Shown here one piece after another: positions 1 to 5,880 of a stretch of 7,640 bases of DNA. Made by a program: the position numbers and the translations under genes. Position 1 is the stretch's first letter. Each line of letters starts with the position of its first letter. Origin of the DNA: Haloarcula sp. (GTDB lineage Archaea > Halobacteriota > Halobacteria > Halobacteriales > Haloarculaceae). The stretch is from the NCBI GenBank assembly GCA_028275075.1, contig JAQCNK010000367.1, positions 1 to 7,640 on the forward strand. Direction: 5' to 3'. A model generated the notes under the pieces. It had not been told where the DNA came from. It saw nothing but the letters and a program-made list of their open reading frames with translations, and ran no database searches.

Positions 1-41
1 GCGCGTAGACCGTTTGCGACCCGGATTGCAGGTTATACTCC

Positions 42-63
42 ATTTGGCCTTACCAAATATAAG
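42..63. promoter_or_regulatory. palindrome overlapping a TATA-like element
   Basis: ATTTGG (42-47) and CCAAAT (53-58) form a perfect 6-bp inverted repeat with a five-base spacer. The right arm runs into ATATAAG (57-63). Read on the minus strand this is CTTATATTTGG, a fair archaeal TATA box for a leftward gene starting outside the window. Read on the plus strand it would fire into the hairpin region. Both the promoter role and an operator role for the palindrome are inference. Confidence 0.3.
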
Positions 64-144
64 ACACCCAATCTCAATAACTCTTGTGCCGTTGGGTATT
101 CGGTCGGGCAGAACCGTGTGGATTGTCGAACCGGGCTTACGCGA

Positions 145-215
145 TTCACGCCCGCCGTGAACAGCGTGGCGTCTGCGACGCCACGGGCAGTCGGCCGCAG
201 GCCGACGACGGCGGG
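145..215. repeat. hairpin cluster, possible IS200/IS605-type element end
   Basis: Three perfect stems are nested as a three-way junction. The outer stem pairs CCCGCCGT (151-158) with ACGGCGGG (208-215). Inside it are a 9-bp stem with a TGC loop (165-173 with 177-185) and a 7-bp stem with a GCA loop (190-196 with 200-206). A competing stem, TTCACG (145-150) with CGTGAA (156-161), excludes the outer one. The pattern of a GATTCAC-like lead, a CCCGCC/GGCGGG stem and a following ATTCTC resembles, from memory, the ends of haloarchaeal IS200/IS605 (IS1341-type, tnpB-bearing) elements, whose ends carry such hairpins and the guide-RNA scaffold. No tnpA or tnpB is visible, so this would be an orphan end or a decayed copy. 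A structured non-coding RNA is the alternative. Confidence 0.45.
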
Positions 216-335
216 ATTCTCTCGCTGACTCGATAGCGACCGCTGTGTTGCTTTCGACTCACTCCGTTCGCCGAGACCCTACGGGTCCGTCAACACCCAC
301 GGCGTCGCCACTCCCTATCGGTCGTGGCTCCTTGG

Positions 336-339
336 AAAA
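336..339 (-). terminator. T-run after tRNA-Met
   Basis: Directly after the discriminator base of the minus-strand tRNA gene the transcript would read TTTT then CC. Short U-runs are the usual archaeal termination signal, so this may end the tRNA transcript, although it is short. Confidence 0.4.
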
Positions 340-484
340 TGCCCGGGGAGGGCTCCGAACCCTCGATCTCCGCATAACCCAGGTCGGGGGTGTGACGAGC
401 ACCCCATGGGTCATGCCGGTGTGGTACCGCATGAGTCTCGTGACCCTATGAGTGCGGCGCTATGTCCAGCTAAGCCACCCGGGC
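340..484 (-). tRNA. elongator tRNA-Met (CAU), intron-containing
   Basis: This gene decodes internal AUG codons. The minus strand folds as a full cloverleaf. The acceptor stem is GCCCGGG (484-478) with CCCGGGC (347-341), followed by discriminator A at 340. The anticodon stem is CCGCA with TGCGG, the anticodon is CAT, the variable loop is AGATC, and the T-stem is GAGGG/CCCTC. A 71-nt intron interrupts the anticodon loop after the base 3' of the anticodon, leaving exons of 38 and 36 nt and a 74-nt mature tRNA without CCA. Elongator tRNA-Met and tRNA-Trp are the tRNAs known to carry introns in haloarchaea, which fits. The acceptor stem, opening with a paired G-C, argues against initiator tRNA. 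Upstream, CTTCAATAC near 509-518 is only a weak TATA-like box. Confidence 0.95.
376..446 (-). other. archaeal tRNA intron with bulge-helix-bulge splice motif
   Basis: The splice sites form a canonical bulge-helix-bulge. A central 4-bp helix pairs CTCA of the anticodon loop with TGGG near the intron 3' end. It is flanked by the three-base bulges TAG (cut after TA) and TTA (cut after TT). The intron-side helix is GGTC with GACC. These pairings place the exon junctions at 447/446 and 376/375. The motif is the substrate of archaeal tRNA-splicing endonuclease (EndA). I did not see a convincing C/D-box pair in the intron. Confidence 0.9.
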
Positions 485-560
485 GCACTCGTTGGTTTGC
501 CACTCGCCGTATTGAAGGTTCTCATCTCCCCGAAGGCTGTGGTTGGATCACACGGTCGGG

Positions 561-570
561 AGATTTAAGC
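561..570 (+). promoter_or_regulatory. TATA-like box of the 594 gene
   Basis: AGATTTAAG is centred about 29 bases before the ATG at 594, the spacing expected for an archaeal TATA box driving a leaderless mRNA. It also argues against the upstream in-frame TTG at 543, which would lie before the promoter. Confidence 0.5.
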
Positions 571-593
571 CATCGCGCTGGTATGCACCCTGC

Positions 594-1526
594 ATGGATA
601 TTCCAGACCTCGTCCAGCAAGCGCTCGAGGACGAGGAGATCCAGGCCGGCATTTCCCTCGGTGAGGAAGATACGGTCTGTTTCACACCGACACGAACGCT
701 CGTCTACCGTGGCGAGGGTCTGCTTAGCGACGAGAAGGTCGAGTCTTACCCCTACGACTTCGAGCGGCTGACAATCTCGGAAGGGCGTCGCAAGACCAAG
801 TTCACCCTGGTCTACACCGATGAAAAGCGGGAGTTTGGCGTCTCCGGAACCAGTACCGACGCCGTGCTCGAACAGCTACTGAACGGCGCCCTCCGTAGCG
901 CAAACACCATCGACACCGAAGAGCAGGTCACTGGTGTCTTCCGATTCAGCGAGCTGACACTCGTCATCACCGAAGGGCGAGTGTTGAAACACTTGGGGAG
1001 TGTCACCTGGGACAACGACTTCGAGTCGTATCCGTTCGGCTCCGTAACGGGGCTCGAGTTCGAGGAGGGATCGGTCGCCACGTCTATCGTGCTCTCGGTC
1101 AACGATCGTCCCGAGCGGATCAAGGCGCCCAGCGACCAGGCACCTACGGTCCGCAAGACACTCGAAGAAGCGCTTTTCGCCTTCTACGGGGTATCATCGC
1201 TGGGCGAACTCAACGCGACGGTGTCCGTCGGTCCCGACGACCCGACAGAGGAAGACGGGAGCGAACTGGGACTGGAAGGCGATATCGACCCGCTGGTGAG
1301 CGACGAGACGGAAAGCGAGGAAGCGACCGAACCTGCGCCGTCGACCTCGGCCAGCAGCCAGACCGTCGCTCCGTCGGCCGATACCACCGACGAACGTGGC
1401 GACATCGCCGCGCTCGAACAGCAAGTGGCCGAGTTGACCGCGGCCATCGAACAGCAGAACCAACGTCTCGAAGCACAGGAAGCGACTATCAAAACACTCA
1501 TCGAAGAGCTGCGACAGGGTCGCTGA
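594..1526 (+). CDS. haloarchaeal protein with two PH-like repeats and C-terminal coiled coil (DUF7115-like)
   Basis: A 310-aa soluble, acidic protein of unknown function. Residues about 20-100 and 112-200 look like two copies of one beta-rich module. Each has a T-x-T/E-x-x-x-L-V strand, a ...S/E-S-Y-P-(Y/F) segment and a charged K/R-rich strand (RRKTKF in the first copy, RPERIKAP in the second). This pattern resembles bacterial-PH-like short modules. Residues 215-270 form an acidic, Ser/Thr/Pro-rich linker. Residues 270-307 are a strong heptad coiled coil rich in Gln, Glu and Leu, suggesting oligomerisation. I believe it matches a haloarchaeal family labelled DUF7115, but that is memory, not a search. 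There is no signal peptide or membrane segment. The ATG at 594 is chosen because the TATA-like box sits about 29 bases upstream and the family-like start MDIP fits. It is monocistronic and converges with the next gene across a 123-bp gap. Confidence 0.85.
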   Translation: MDIPDLVQQALEDEEIQAGISLGEEDTVCFTPTRTLVYRGEGLLSDEKVESYPYDFERLTISEGRRKTKFTLVYTDEKREFGVSGTSTDAVLEQLLNGALRSANTIDTEEQVTGVFRFSELTLVITEGRVLKHLGSVTWDNDFESYPFGSVTGLEFEEGSVATSIVLSVNDRPERIKAPSDQAPTVRKTLEEALFAFYGVSSLGELNATVSVGPDDPTEEDGSELGLEGDIDPLVSDETESEEATEPAPSTSASSQTVAPSADTTDERGDIAALEQQVAELTAAIEQQNQRLEAQEATIKTLIEELRQGR

Positions 1527-1649
1527 TACGGTCGGCTATACCGAGTGACTGGTGATTTCGTCGCTGCTCTCTGGCATGCCACTGTCGCCGGTTCTGCACG
1601 TGGAACGCTCGGCGTCTCGTCACTCCACAGTCGTTCCGTCCGCCCACTC

Positions 1650-2021
1650 TCATTGCTCCCGTCCCAACACTTTCCGGATACACGTCGAGCCGAATGGACC
1701 GAGTTCTCCCCCGTCGAACTGGACAAAATGGGCGGTGCTGATGGCGGCGCCACAGCGTTCACAGGAGAACTCACCCTCCCGAACCACCACGTCGCCGTCG
1801 AAACTGATGTAGGTCCCGCCCGAGCGCGGACGGACGAGGCCGTCCTCGCGATCAATGACGCCGCGCATCGCTGCGGTGTCGAGGATCTCACGCTGGACGC
1901 CGGGATTCGTGGTCACCGTCTCGATGCGATCCATCGCCTCGGCGACCGACAGCGACTCGTGTTCCAGATGGGCCAGTAGTTCGACCCCGAGTGCTACAGG
2001 ATCGCGCTCGTCGTCGGGCAC
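1650..2021 (-). CDS. small winged-helix/zinc-finger protein (DUF5830-like)
   Basis: A 123-aa protein. Residues 10-68 are helical and look like a winged helix-turn-helix fold, ending in a hydrophilic wing (GVIDRED, LVRPRSGG). Residues 80-120 hold a CxxC pair (C87, C90), H98 and C114 in a tight SCERCGAAISTAHF...GPFGSTCIRK context, which looks like a single zinc site. It resembles a small haloarchaeal family known to me as DUF5830 (recalled, not searched); a DNA-binding regulator is a reasonable inference. The start is set at a GTG (2019-2021) because TTAATT is centred about 27 bases upstream and the remaining length matches the family. The longer TTG-started frame from 2111 adds 30 residues without recognisable conservation. 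It is divergent from the small HTH gene and convergent with the PH-like gene. Confidence 0.8.
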   Translation of the reverse strand: MPDDERDPVALGVELLAHLEHESLSVAEAMDRIETVTTNPGVQREILDTAAMRGVIDREDGLVRPRSGGTYISFDGDVVVREGEFSCERCGAAISTAHFVQFDGGELGPFGSTCIRKVLGREQ

Positions 2022-2043
2022 ATCAATCACGACGGGTGCGCCC

Positions 2044-2053
2044 GAATTAATGC
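2044..2053 (-). promoter_or_regulatory. TATA-like box of the 2021 GTG start
   Basis: On the minus strand GCATTAATTC is centred about 27 bases before the GTG at 2021. This is the expected geometry for leaderless transcription and the main reason for preferring that start over the upstream TTG. Confidence 0.45.
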
Positions 2054-2139
2054 TTACCGACAACACAGCGTACCGGCCGGCGAGCGGACCGCCCGCGATT
2101 ACGGATTGCAACTCGGCGCCATCCGGCAGTTTCGTATTA

Positions 2140-2170
2140 TGACATTTGTCAATATATACTGCTATATATG
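2140..2170. promoter_or_regulatory. AT-rich tandem TATA tract with flanking TGACA palindrome
   Basis: Two runs, AATATATA (2151-2158) and TATATATG (2163-2170), lie in an otherwise GC-rich genome and could act as TATA boxes on either strand. Abutting them is TGACA-TT-TGTCA (2140-2151), a perfect palindrome with operator-like spacing. On the plus strand the first box lies about 25 bases before a GTG at 2179 that is in frame with the small HTH gene. On the minus strand it would start a transcript near 2128, just ahead of a seven-codon mini-ORF (ATG at 2122). A divergent, repressible promoter is inferred. Confidence 0.45.
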
Positions 2171-2229
2171 CTTAGATTGTGCTGTTTGACCGGCGTTTTC
2201 ATTACATACACACCTCTATTTGGGAAAGA

Positions 2230-2238
2230 ACTATAACA
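2230..2238 (+). promoter_or_regulatory. TATA-like box of the 2263 gene
   Basis: ACTATAACA is centred about 29 bases before the ATG at 2263, fitting leaderless transcription of the 58-aa reading frame. Confidence 0.5.
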
Positions 2239-2262
2239 TTCGAAGCGTGTTATCTAATTGCA

Positions 2263-2439
2263 ATGACTTACACACCACTCAGCGAATCGGTCGAACTGTA
2301 CCAGACCACGGAGCAGAGTCTTACCCAGATTGCGTCCCAGGCAGGGGTCAGCAAAGACGAACTCGCATCGAAGCTCCGCTCCAAGGGCGTCGCCCTCCGG
2401 TCCGAAGACGAAGACGTTGTGACGGCGACCCGCTACTAA
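2263..2439 (+). CDS. 58-aa helix-turn-helix protein
   Basis: A small protein with one compact helix-turn-helix at residues 16-43. A helix TEQSLTQIASQAG leads into the turn and a second helix VSKDELASKLRSKGV, with the small residue and Gly-Val turn expected of such folds. An acidic tail (SEDEDVV) follows. Similar short HTH proteins are common in haloarchaea and often neighbour regulators or toxin-like genes; I cannot assign a family with certainty. It is likely DNA-binding, perhaps autoregulatory given the palindrome and tandem TATA tract upstream. The ATG at 2263 is chosen for its own TATA-like box. An alternative GTG at 2179 would give an 86-aa form with an unremarkable N-terminal extension. 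The stop is followed within about 20 bases by a T-rich tract. Confidence 0.75.
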   Translation: MTYTPLSESVELYQTTEQSLTQIASQAGVSKDELASKLRSKGVALRSEDEDVVTATRY

Positions 2440-2458
2440 CACCGGAGTTCCCCTCCGA

Positions 2459-2469
2459 CCTTTTTATAC
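2459..2469 (+). promoter_or_regulatory. T-rich tract: TATA-like box of the VTT gene and possible terminator
   Basis: CCTTTTTATAC lies between the small HTH gene and the membrane-protein gene. Its TTTTTATA fits an archaeal TATA box giving transcription from about 2490 and a leader of roughly 40 bases before the ATG at 2529. The T-run could also end the upstream transcript. The two roles are not exclusive. Confidence 0.45.
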
Positions 2470-2528
2470 TGGTCGCCGCTGGCGTTGACCACAAGAGGTT
2501 TGCCGGCCCGGTTCGCTCACTCGTGTAG

Positions 2529-3191
2529 ATGGACCGCCTCGCGAAGCAACAGCTGCTGGGATCGGCCGTCCTCGTCGTCGCTGTGGCCGTCGCTGCGGCC
2601 GTTTTCTCACCGGCCGTTCTCATCCGCGAAGCCATGCATCTTGCCGACCACCCCGTCTATCTCGCTGGCGTCATCGTCACGCTGTATCTGGTCCGTCCGT
2701 TCTTGGCGTGGCCGACGATGCCACTTTCAGCCTTCGTCGGCTTCGTGCTGGGGATCGGCTACGGGATCCCGGTCGCGCTGATGGGTGCGCTTGTGACTTG
2801 CCTTATCCCGTACCGGTTCGCCGAACGGGCCGGCCAACAGGGTGGGATGTTCGGCTGGCTGGGCGAGTCGGGCCAGCGGATCATCGAGGTGACCGGTGAG
2901 ACACGGGGCGTCCTCGCGGCACGGCTCTCGCCGGTTCCGGCGGATCCCGTTTCATACGGCGCTGGCTTCGCGGGCGTCTCGACGCGTGCGTTCGTCGTCG
3001 GGACGTTCGTCGGCGAGATTCCGTGGGTCGTCGTCGAAGTCATCGCGGGCGCGTCGATGCGGTCGCTAACGCTTGGCGGGCTCTCTATCGAAGCGCTACC
3101 CCAGTTGTTAGTTCTGCTGGGATCACTGGCAATGCTGATCCTGGCCGGGCCGACGTACCGACACTTCAGTGGTCGGCCCGATTCGTCATGA
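2529..3191 (+). CDS. VTT/DedA-family (TVP38/TMEM64-like) integral membrane protein
   Basis: A 220-aa polytopic membrane protein. Hydrophobic segments lie at about 10-32, 43-61, 65-94, 152-175 and 188-208. The middle holds the VTT-type core: a glycine-rich re-entrant stretch (FVLGIGYGIPVALMGA), then RLSPVPADPVSYGAGFAG and a following helix with VGEIPWVVVE. These match the Arg-x-x-Pro-x-Pro and Gly-rich signature of the family. Relatives are lipid scramblases or DedA-type transporters; its own substrate is unknown. The ATG at 2529 is the first in-frame start, since a TAG stop sits immediately before it. The last 26 bases overlap the 3' end of the minus-strand kinase gene, so the transcripts are antisense there. 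Confidence 0.88.
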   Translation: MDRLAKQQLLGSAVLVVAVAVAAAVFSPAVLIREAMHLADHPVYLAGVIVTLYLVRPFLAWPTMPLSAFVGFVLGIGYGIPVALMGALVTCLIPYRFAERAGQQGGMFGWLGESGQRIIEVTGETRGVLAARLSPVPADPVSYGAGFAGVSTRAFVVGTFVGEIPWVVVEVIAGASMRSLTLGGLSIEALPQLLVLLGSLAMLILAGPTYRHFSGRPDSS

Positions 3192-5808
3192 ACTCGAAAC
3201 GGGCGCCCCCCGACGTGCTCTCTGTCACCTGCACTGACCAGTCGTGGCCGGTTGCAATATCCTCGACGATGGCGAGGCCGAATCCAGTGCCATCCTTTGT
3301 CGTAGTGTACCCCCGTTCGAACACGTCCCCGCGGTCTTCAGCCGAGATACCGGGACCATCATCGGCAACGTAGAACCCGGTAACTCCGTCGCCCTCTGGA
3401 GAGATTGTCCCGACGGTCACCGTCAGTGCCTGCGGAGTCGTCTTGTCCGGTGGCCGACGGGAGGCCGAGTTGGGGCTCGCGCTGTGGTGGTGGGAGCCGT
3501 GTTCCACACTGTTGCGGAAAAGATTTGACAGGAGTTCTCGCAGTCGGTCCGGATCTGCGTCGACAGTCGCGGTTCCGTCAAGTTCAAGCGTCGCACCCGC
3601 AGTGTCGACGTTTGCCCACGCCTCCTTGGCAGCCATCGCGATATCAACTGTCTCGACGTTTCCAACGGAGTTACCCTGTCGGGCGAGTGTCAGGAGATCC
3701 TCGATGAGATTTTCCATGCGGTCGGCGGCCTCCAGAGCGGGGCCGAGATGACTCAGATCTTCTGTCTCCATAGCGAGTGAGAGCCGCCCATGGACGATGT
3801 TGAGCGGGTTGCGAAGGTCGTGGCTGACGACTGAGGCGAACTCCGACAGCCGCTCTTCGCGGGCCTTTCGCTCGTGGATATCCCGGATAACGCCAGCAGT
3901 ACCAACGAAGCCGTCCTCGCTCGGAAGCAAGGCGAGGTTGTTCTCCGAGGGGATGGTTTCGCCTCGCTTGGTTACCACGTCCAACTCCATAGTCCCACTG
4001 TCAGTGTCCGGGTCCGCGAGCAGGTCCTGAATGAACTGATCGCCACGGTCGACATCCTCGTCGGTCATGATAACGCCGATGTGCTCGCCGACCAGTTCGT
4101 CGGGAGTGTAGCCAGTCATCGGCTCGATAGCCTCGTTGATGAAGGTGAACACGCCGTTTTCATCGAGCGCATACACGGGGTCGCCGACGGCCTCGACAAT
4201 GGTCTCGTAGCGGCCCAGTTCCCGGGCGCGCTGCTTTCGCTCGCTGATATCGCGCATCACCCCGACCGAACCGTCGAACTCGCCGTCGGCGTTGACCAGC
4301 GGCGCCACTTTGGTCTCGGTAATTGTCTGGTTCCCATCGGCATCGACCGTCCGCATCTCTACCGTCTCCCACGTCCGGCCCGGCGAGTCGAGGAGATCAG
4401 CGAGCACGTCGGTCACTCGTTCGACATCGTCGGGCGGTATGAACTTGTCCGGGTGGGTCCCGACGATCTCGGAGTGCTCGTACCCCAAGTGATCGACCAT
4501 CCCGTCGTTGACCATCTGTATCGTCTCGTCAGCGTCGAGGACGTACATCGGATCACCGACGTTCTCGACGAGTGTGCGGTACTGTTCGAGCGTCTGTTCC
4601 CGCTGGCGCTGGTCGGTTATATCCCGGGCGATGCCGGCAACACCCAGCTGGTCACCGCTCCCATCCTTGATGAGCGAGCCGCGGAACTCGTGGCGGATCC
4701 ACTCGCCGTCAGCCGTCACCAGCGGGGCCTCGAAGGTGGCCTGCCCGGTCTGGACAGTCCGCTCGATGGACTCTCTGACCTCGCCGTGGAACTGCTCGGG
4801 GATAAGTTCGAGCGCTGTCATCGTCTCGAGTTCCTCGTCGCTGTAGCCCAGAACCGCTGTCACCGTGTCGTTCCAGCGGAGCAGTTCCCCGTCGAGGTTC
4901 ATGAGATAGAACACGTCGTCCAGCGTGTCAACGAGTTTCTGCGTGACCTCGCGCTGTCGTTCCAGTTCCTGTTCACGCTCTTTCCGGGCGGTAATATCGG
5001 TGATGAACCCCTCCAGGGCCTCGATGTTACCATCGCCGTCAACGGACCAGTCGGCCTGCTCTGGCCGTGAACTCGAAGAGCCAACGCTGCCGACGACTCT
5101 CCCCCGTTCCCACAGCCAGCGCCGCTCGCCCGTTGCGGTCGTGACACGATAGGTCACTTCAAACGGTTCGCCGGCTTCGATGCTCTCCTCGACTGTCGGA
5201 GTGATGCGTTCGGCGTCGTCGTCGTTGATCAGCGAGCGCCACATCACCTCACCGGACTGGATCTCCTCGGGTGTGTAGCCGACCAGTTCTTCCACGCCGT
5301 CGCTGACGAACTCCATCGGCCACCCAGCCTCGTTGCGCGCCCGGTACACCACCCCGGGGAGGTTCGAGATGAGCGTGGCTAACTTCCGTTCTGACTCCTC
5401 CAGTGCCGATTTGGCCCGGGTTTCACCCACCGCGCGCCTTATCCGGTTCGCCAGCACCGTGTACTGACCGGTCCCGGCATCCTTCTGGAGGTACTCCGTA
5501 ACCCCGGCACTGATCGCTTCGCTCGCAATCTCCTCGTTACCTTTCCCCGTGAAAAGAATGAAGGGTAGGTCCTCGAACTCCTCGCGGACGGACTTCAGGA
5601 ACTCCAGCCCGTTCATATCCGGCATATCGTGGCCACTCAAAATGCAGTCTATGGGGGCTGACCGGAGGCGGGTCAGCCCGTCCCGAGCCGAACTCTCAGT
5701 GACCACGTTCAGTCCCGGGTCGGCCCGCTCAAGATGTATAGCGGCGACCTCCGCGAACTCCGGTTTGTCATCGACGTGGAGTACGCAGATATCTTCCTCG
5801 CTACTCAT
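3166..5808 (-). CDS. sensor histidine kinase, REC-PAS-PAS-PAS-PAS-HisKA-HATPase
   Basis: An 880-aa soluble multidomain kinase with no membrane segment, so it probably senses a cytoplasmic signal. An N-terminal receiver domain (7-128) keeps the acidic pair D13/D14, T87 and K109, but the position of the phosphorylated Asp is Gly59 (ILSGHDMP). Four PAS domains follow at about 140-278, 286-402, 409-526 and 534-650; the first has a Ser/Asp-rich insertion at 241-262. The HisKA H-box is SHDLRNPL with H663. The ATPase has N-box N766, G1 DDGPG (816-820), F-box VFERGY and G2 GTGFGL (840-845), all intact. A His/Ser/Pro-rich insert lies at 771-794. The start is the ATG at 5808, since TTTATAGG is centred about 27 bases upstream; a TTG at 5829 would abut that box. 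No partner regulator is adjacent. Reading the final tail into the VTT gene gives a convergent overlap. Confidence 0.93.
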   Translation of the reverse strand: MSSEEDICVLHVDDKPEFAEVAAIHLERADPGLNVVTESSARDGLTRLRSAPIDCILSGHDMPDMNGLEFLKSVREEFEDLPFILFTGKGNEEIASEAISAGVTEYLQKDAGTGQYTVLANRIRRAVGETRAKSALEESERKLATLISNLPGVVYRARNEAGWPMEFVSDGVEELVGYTPEEIQSGEVMWRSLINDDDAERITPTVEESIEAGEPFEVTYRVTTATGERRWLWERGRVVGSVGSSSSRPEQADWSVDGDGNIEALEGFITDITARKEREQELERQREVTQKLVDTLDDVFYLMNLDGELLRWNDTVTAVLGYSDEELETMTALELIPEQFHGEVRESIERTVQTGQATFEAPLVTADGEWIRHEFRGSLIKDGSGDQLGVAGIARDITDQRQREQTLEQYRTLVENVGDPMYVLDADETIQMVNDGMVDHLGYEHSEIVGTHPDKFIPPDDVERVTDVLADLLDSPGRTWETVEMRTVDADGNQTITETKVAPLVNADGEFDGSVGVMRDISERKQRARELGRYETIVEAVGDPVYALDENGVFTFINEAIEPMTGYTPDELVGEHIGVIMTDEDVDRGDQFIQDLLADPDTDSGTMELDVVTKRGETIPSENNLALLPSEDGFVGTAGVIRDIHERKAREERLSEFASVVSHDLRNPLNIVHGRLSLAMETEDLSHLGPALEAADRMENLIEDLLTLARQGNSVGNVETVDIAMAAKEAWANVDTAGATLELDGTATVDADPDRLRELLSNLFRNSVEHGSHHHSASPNSASRRPPDKTTPQALTVTVGTISPEGDGVTGFYVADDGPGISAEDRGDVFERGYTTTKDGTGFGLAIVEDIATGHDWSVQVTESTSGGARFEFMTNRADH

Positions 5809-5830
5809 TGTCGGATTGTACGTGTCCAAC

Positions 5831-5841
5831 CCTATAAATCC
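5831..5841 (-). promoter_or_regulatory. TATA-like box of the kinase gene
   Basis: On the minus strand GGATTTATAGG is centred about 27 bases before the ATG at 5808, a good match to haloarchaeal leaderless promoters. Confidence 0.6.
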
Positions 5842-5854
5842 GCCAGCAGATAGA

Positions 5855-5875
5855 CAGATGGTATGGTAACATCTG
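5855..5875. promoter_or_regulatory. inverted repeat upstream of the kinase promoter
   Basis: CAGATG (5855-5860) and CATCTG (5870-5875) are perfect 6-bp arms nine bases apart. They lie 14-44 bases upstream of the kinase TATA box on the minus strand. Position and symmetry suggest a regulator-binding site, but no bound protein is known. Confidence 0.3.
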
Positions 5876-5880
5876 CCAGT

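Larger units (their letters stand above)
1..339. other. gene-poor left flank
   Basis: This stretch holds no supportable protein gene. One plus-strand frame is open from base 1 to a TGA at 226-228, but it has no start codon in view, lacks the GC-biased third positions of the neighbouring genes, and gives a product I do not recognise. What it does contain is a palindrome over a TATA-like element (42-63), a cluster of perfect short hairpins (145-215), another small hairpin (GACCC, three-base loop, GGGTC at 275-287) and the T-rich 3' flank of the tRNA gene. This mixture of short, perfect, three-base-loop hairpins in non-coding DNA suggests remnants of a mobile element rather than a lost host gene. 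Confidence 0.6.

Noticed and set aside
1..228. Open plus-strand frame with no start codon in the window
   Set aside because: Third positions are not GC-biased, the product has no recognisable motif, and the frame runs through the hairpin cluster.
543..593. TTG start adding 17 residues to the PH-like protein
   Set aside because: It precedes the TATA-like box at 561-569, while the ATG at 594 has correct spacing.
1184..1891. 235-codon minus-strand open frame rich in Ser and Ala
   Set aside because: It overlaps the PH-like gene and the DUF5830-like gene in other frames, and its low-complexity Ser/Val/Arg composition is typical of an antisense shadow.
2021..2111. Upstream TTG start giving a 153-aa version of the DUF5830-like protein
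   Set aside because: The extra 30 residues show no family-like sequence, and a TATA-like box sits about 27 bases before the GTG at 2021.
3874..5070. 398-codon plus-strand open frame opposite the kinase
   Set aside because: It mirrors the kinase codon pattern in GC-rich DNA, has no promoter or recognisable domains, and the opposite strand holds an intact REC-PAS-HisKA-HATPase protein.
5809..5829. TTG start adding seven residues to the kinase
   Set aside because: It lies directly beside the TATA-like box, leaving no room for transcription initiation ahead of it.
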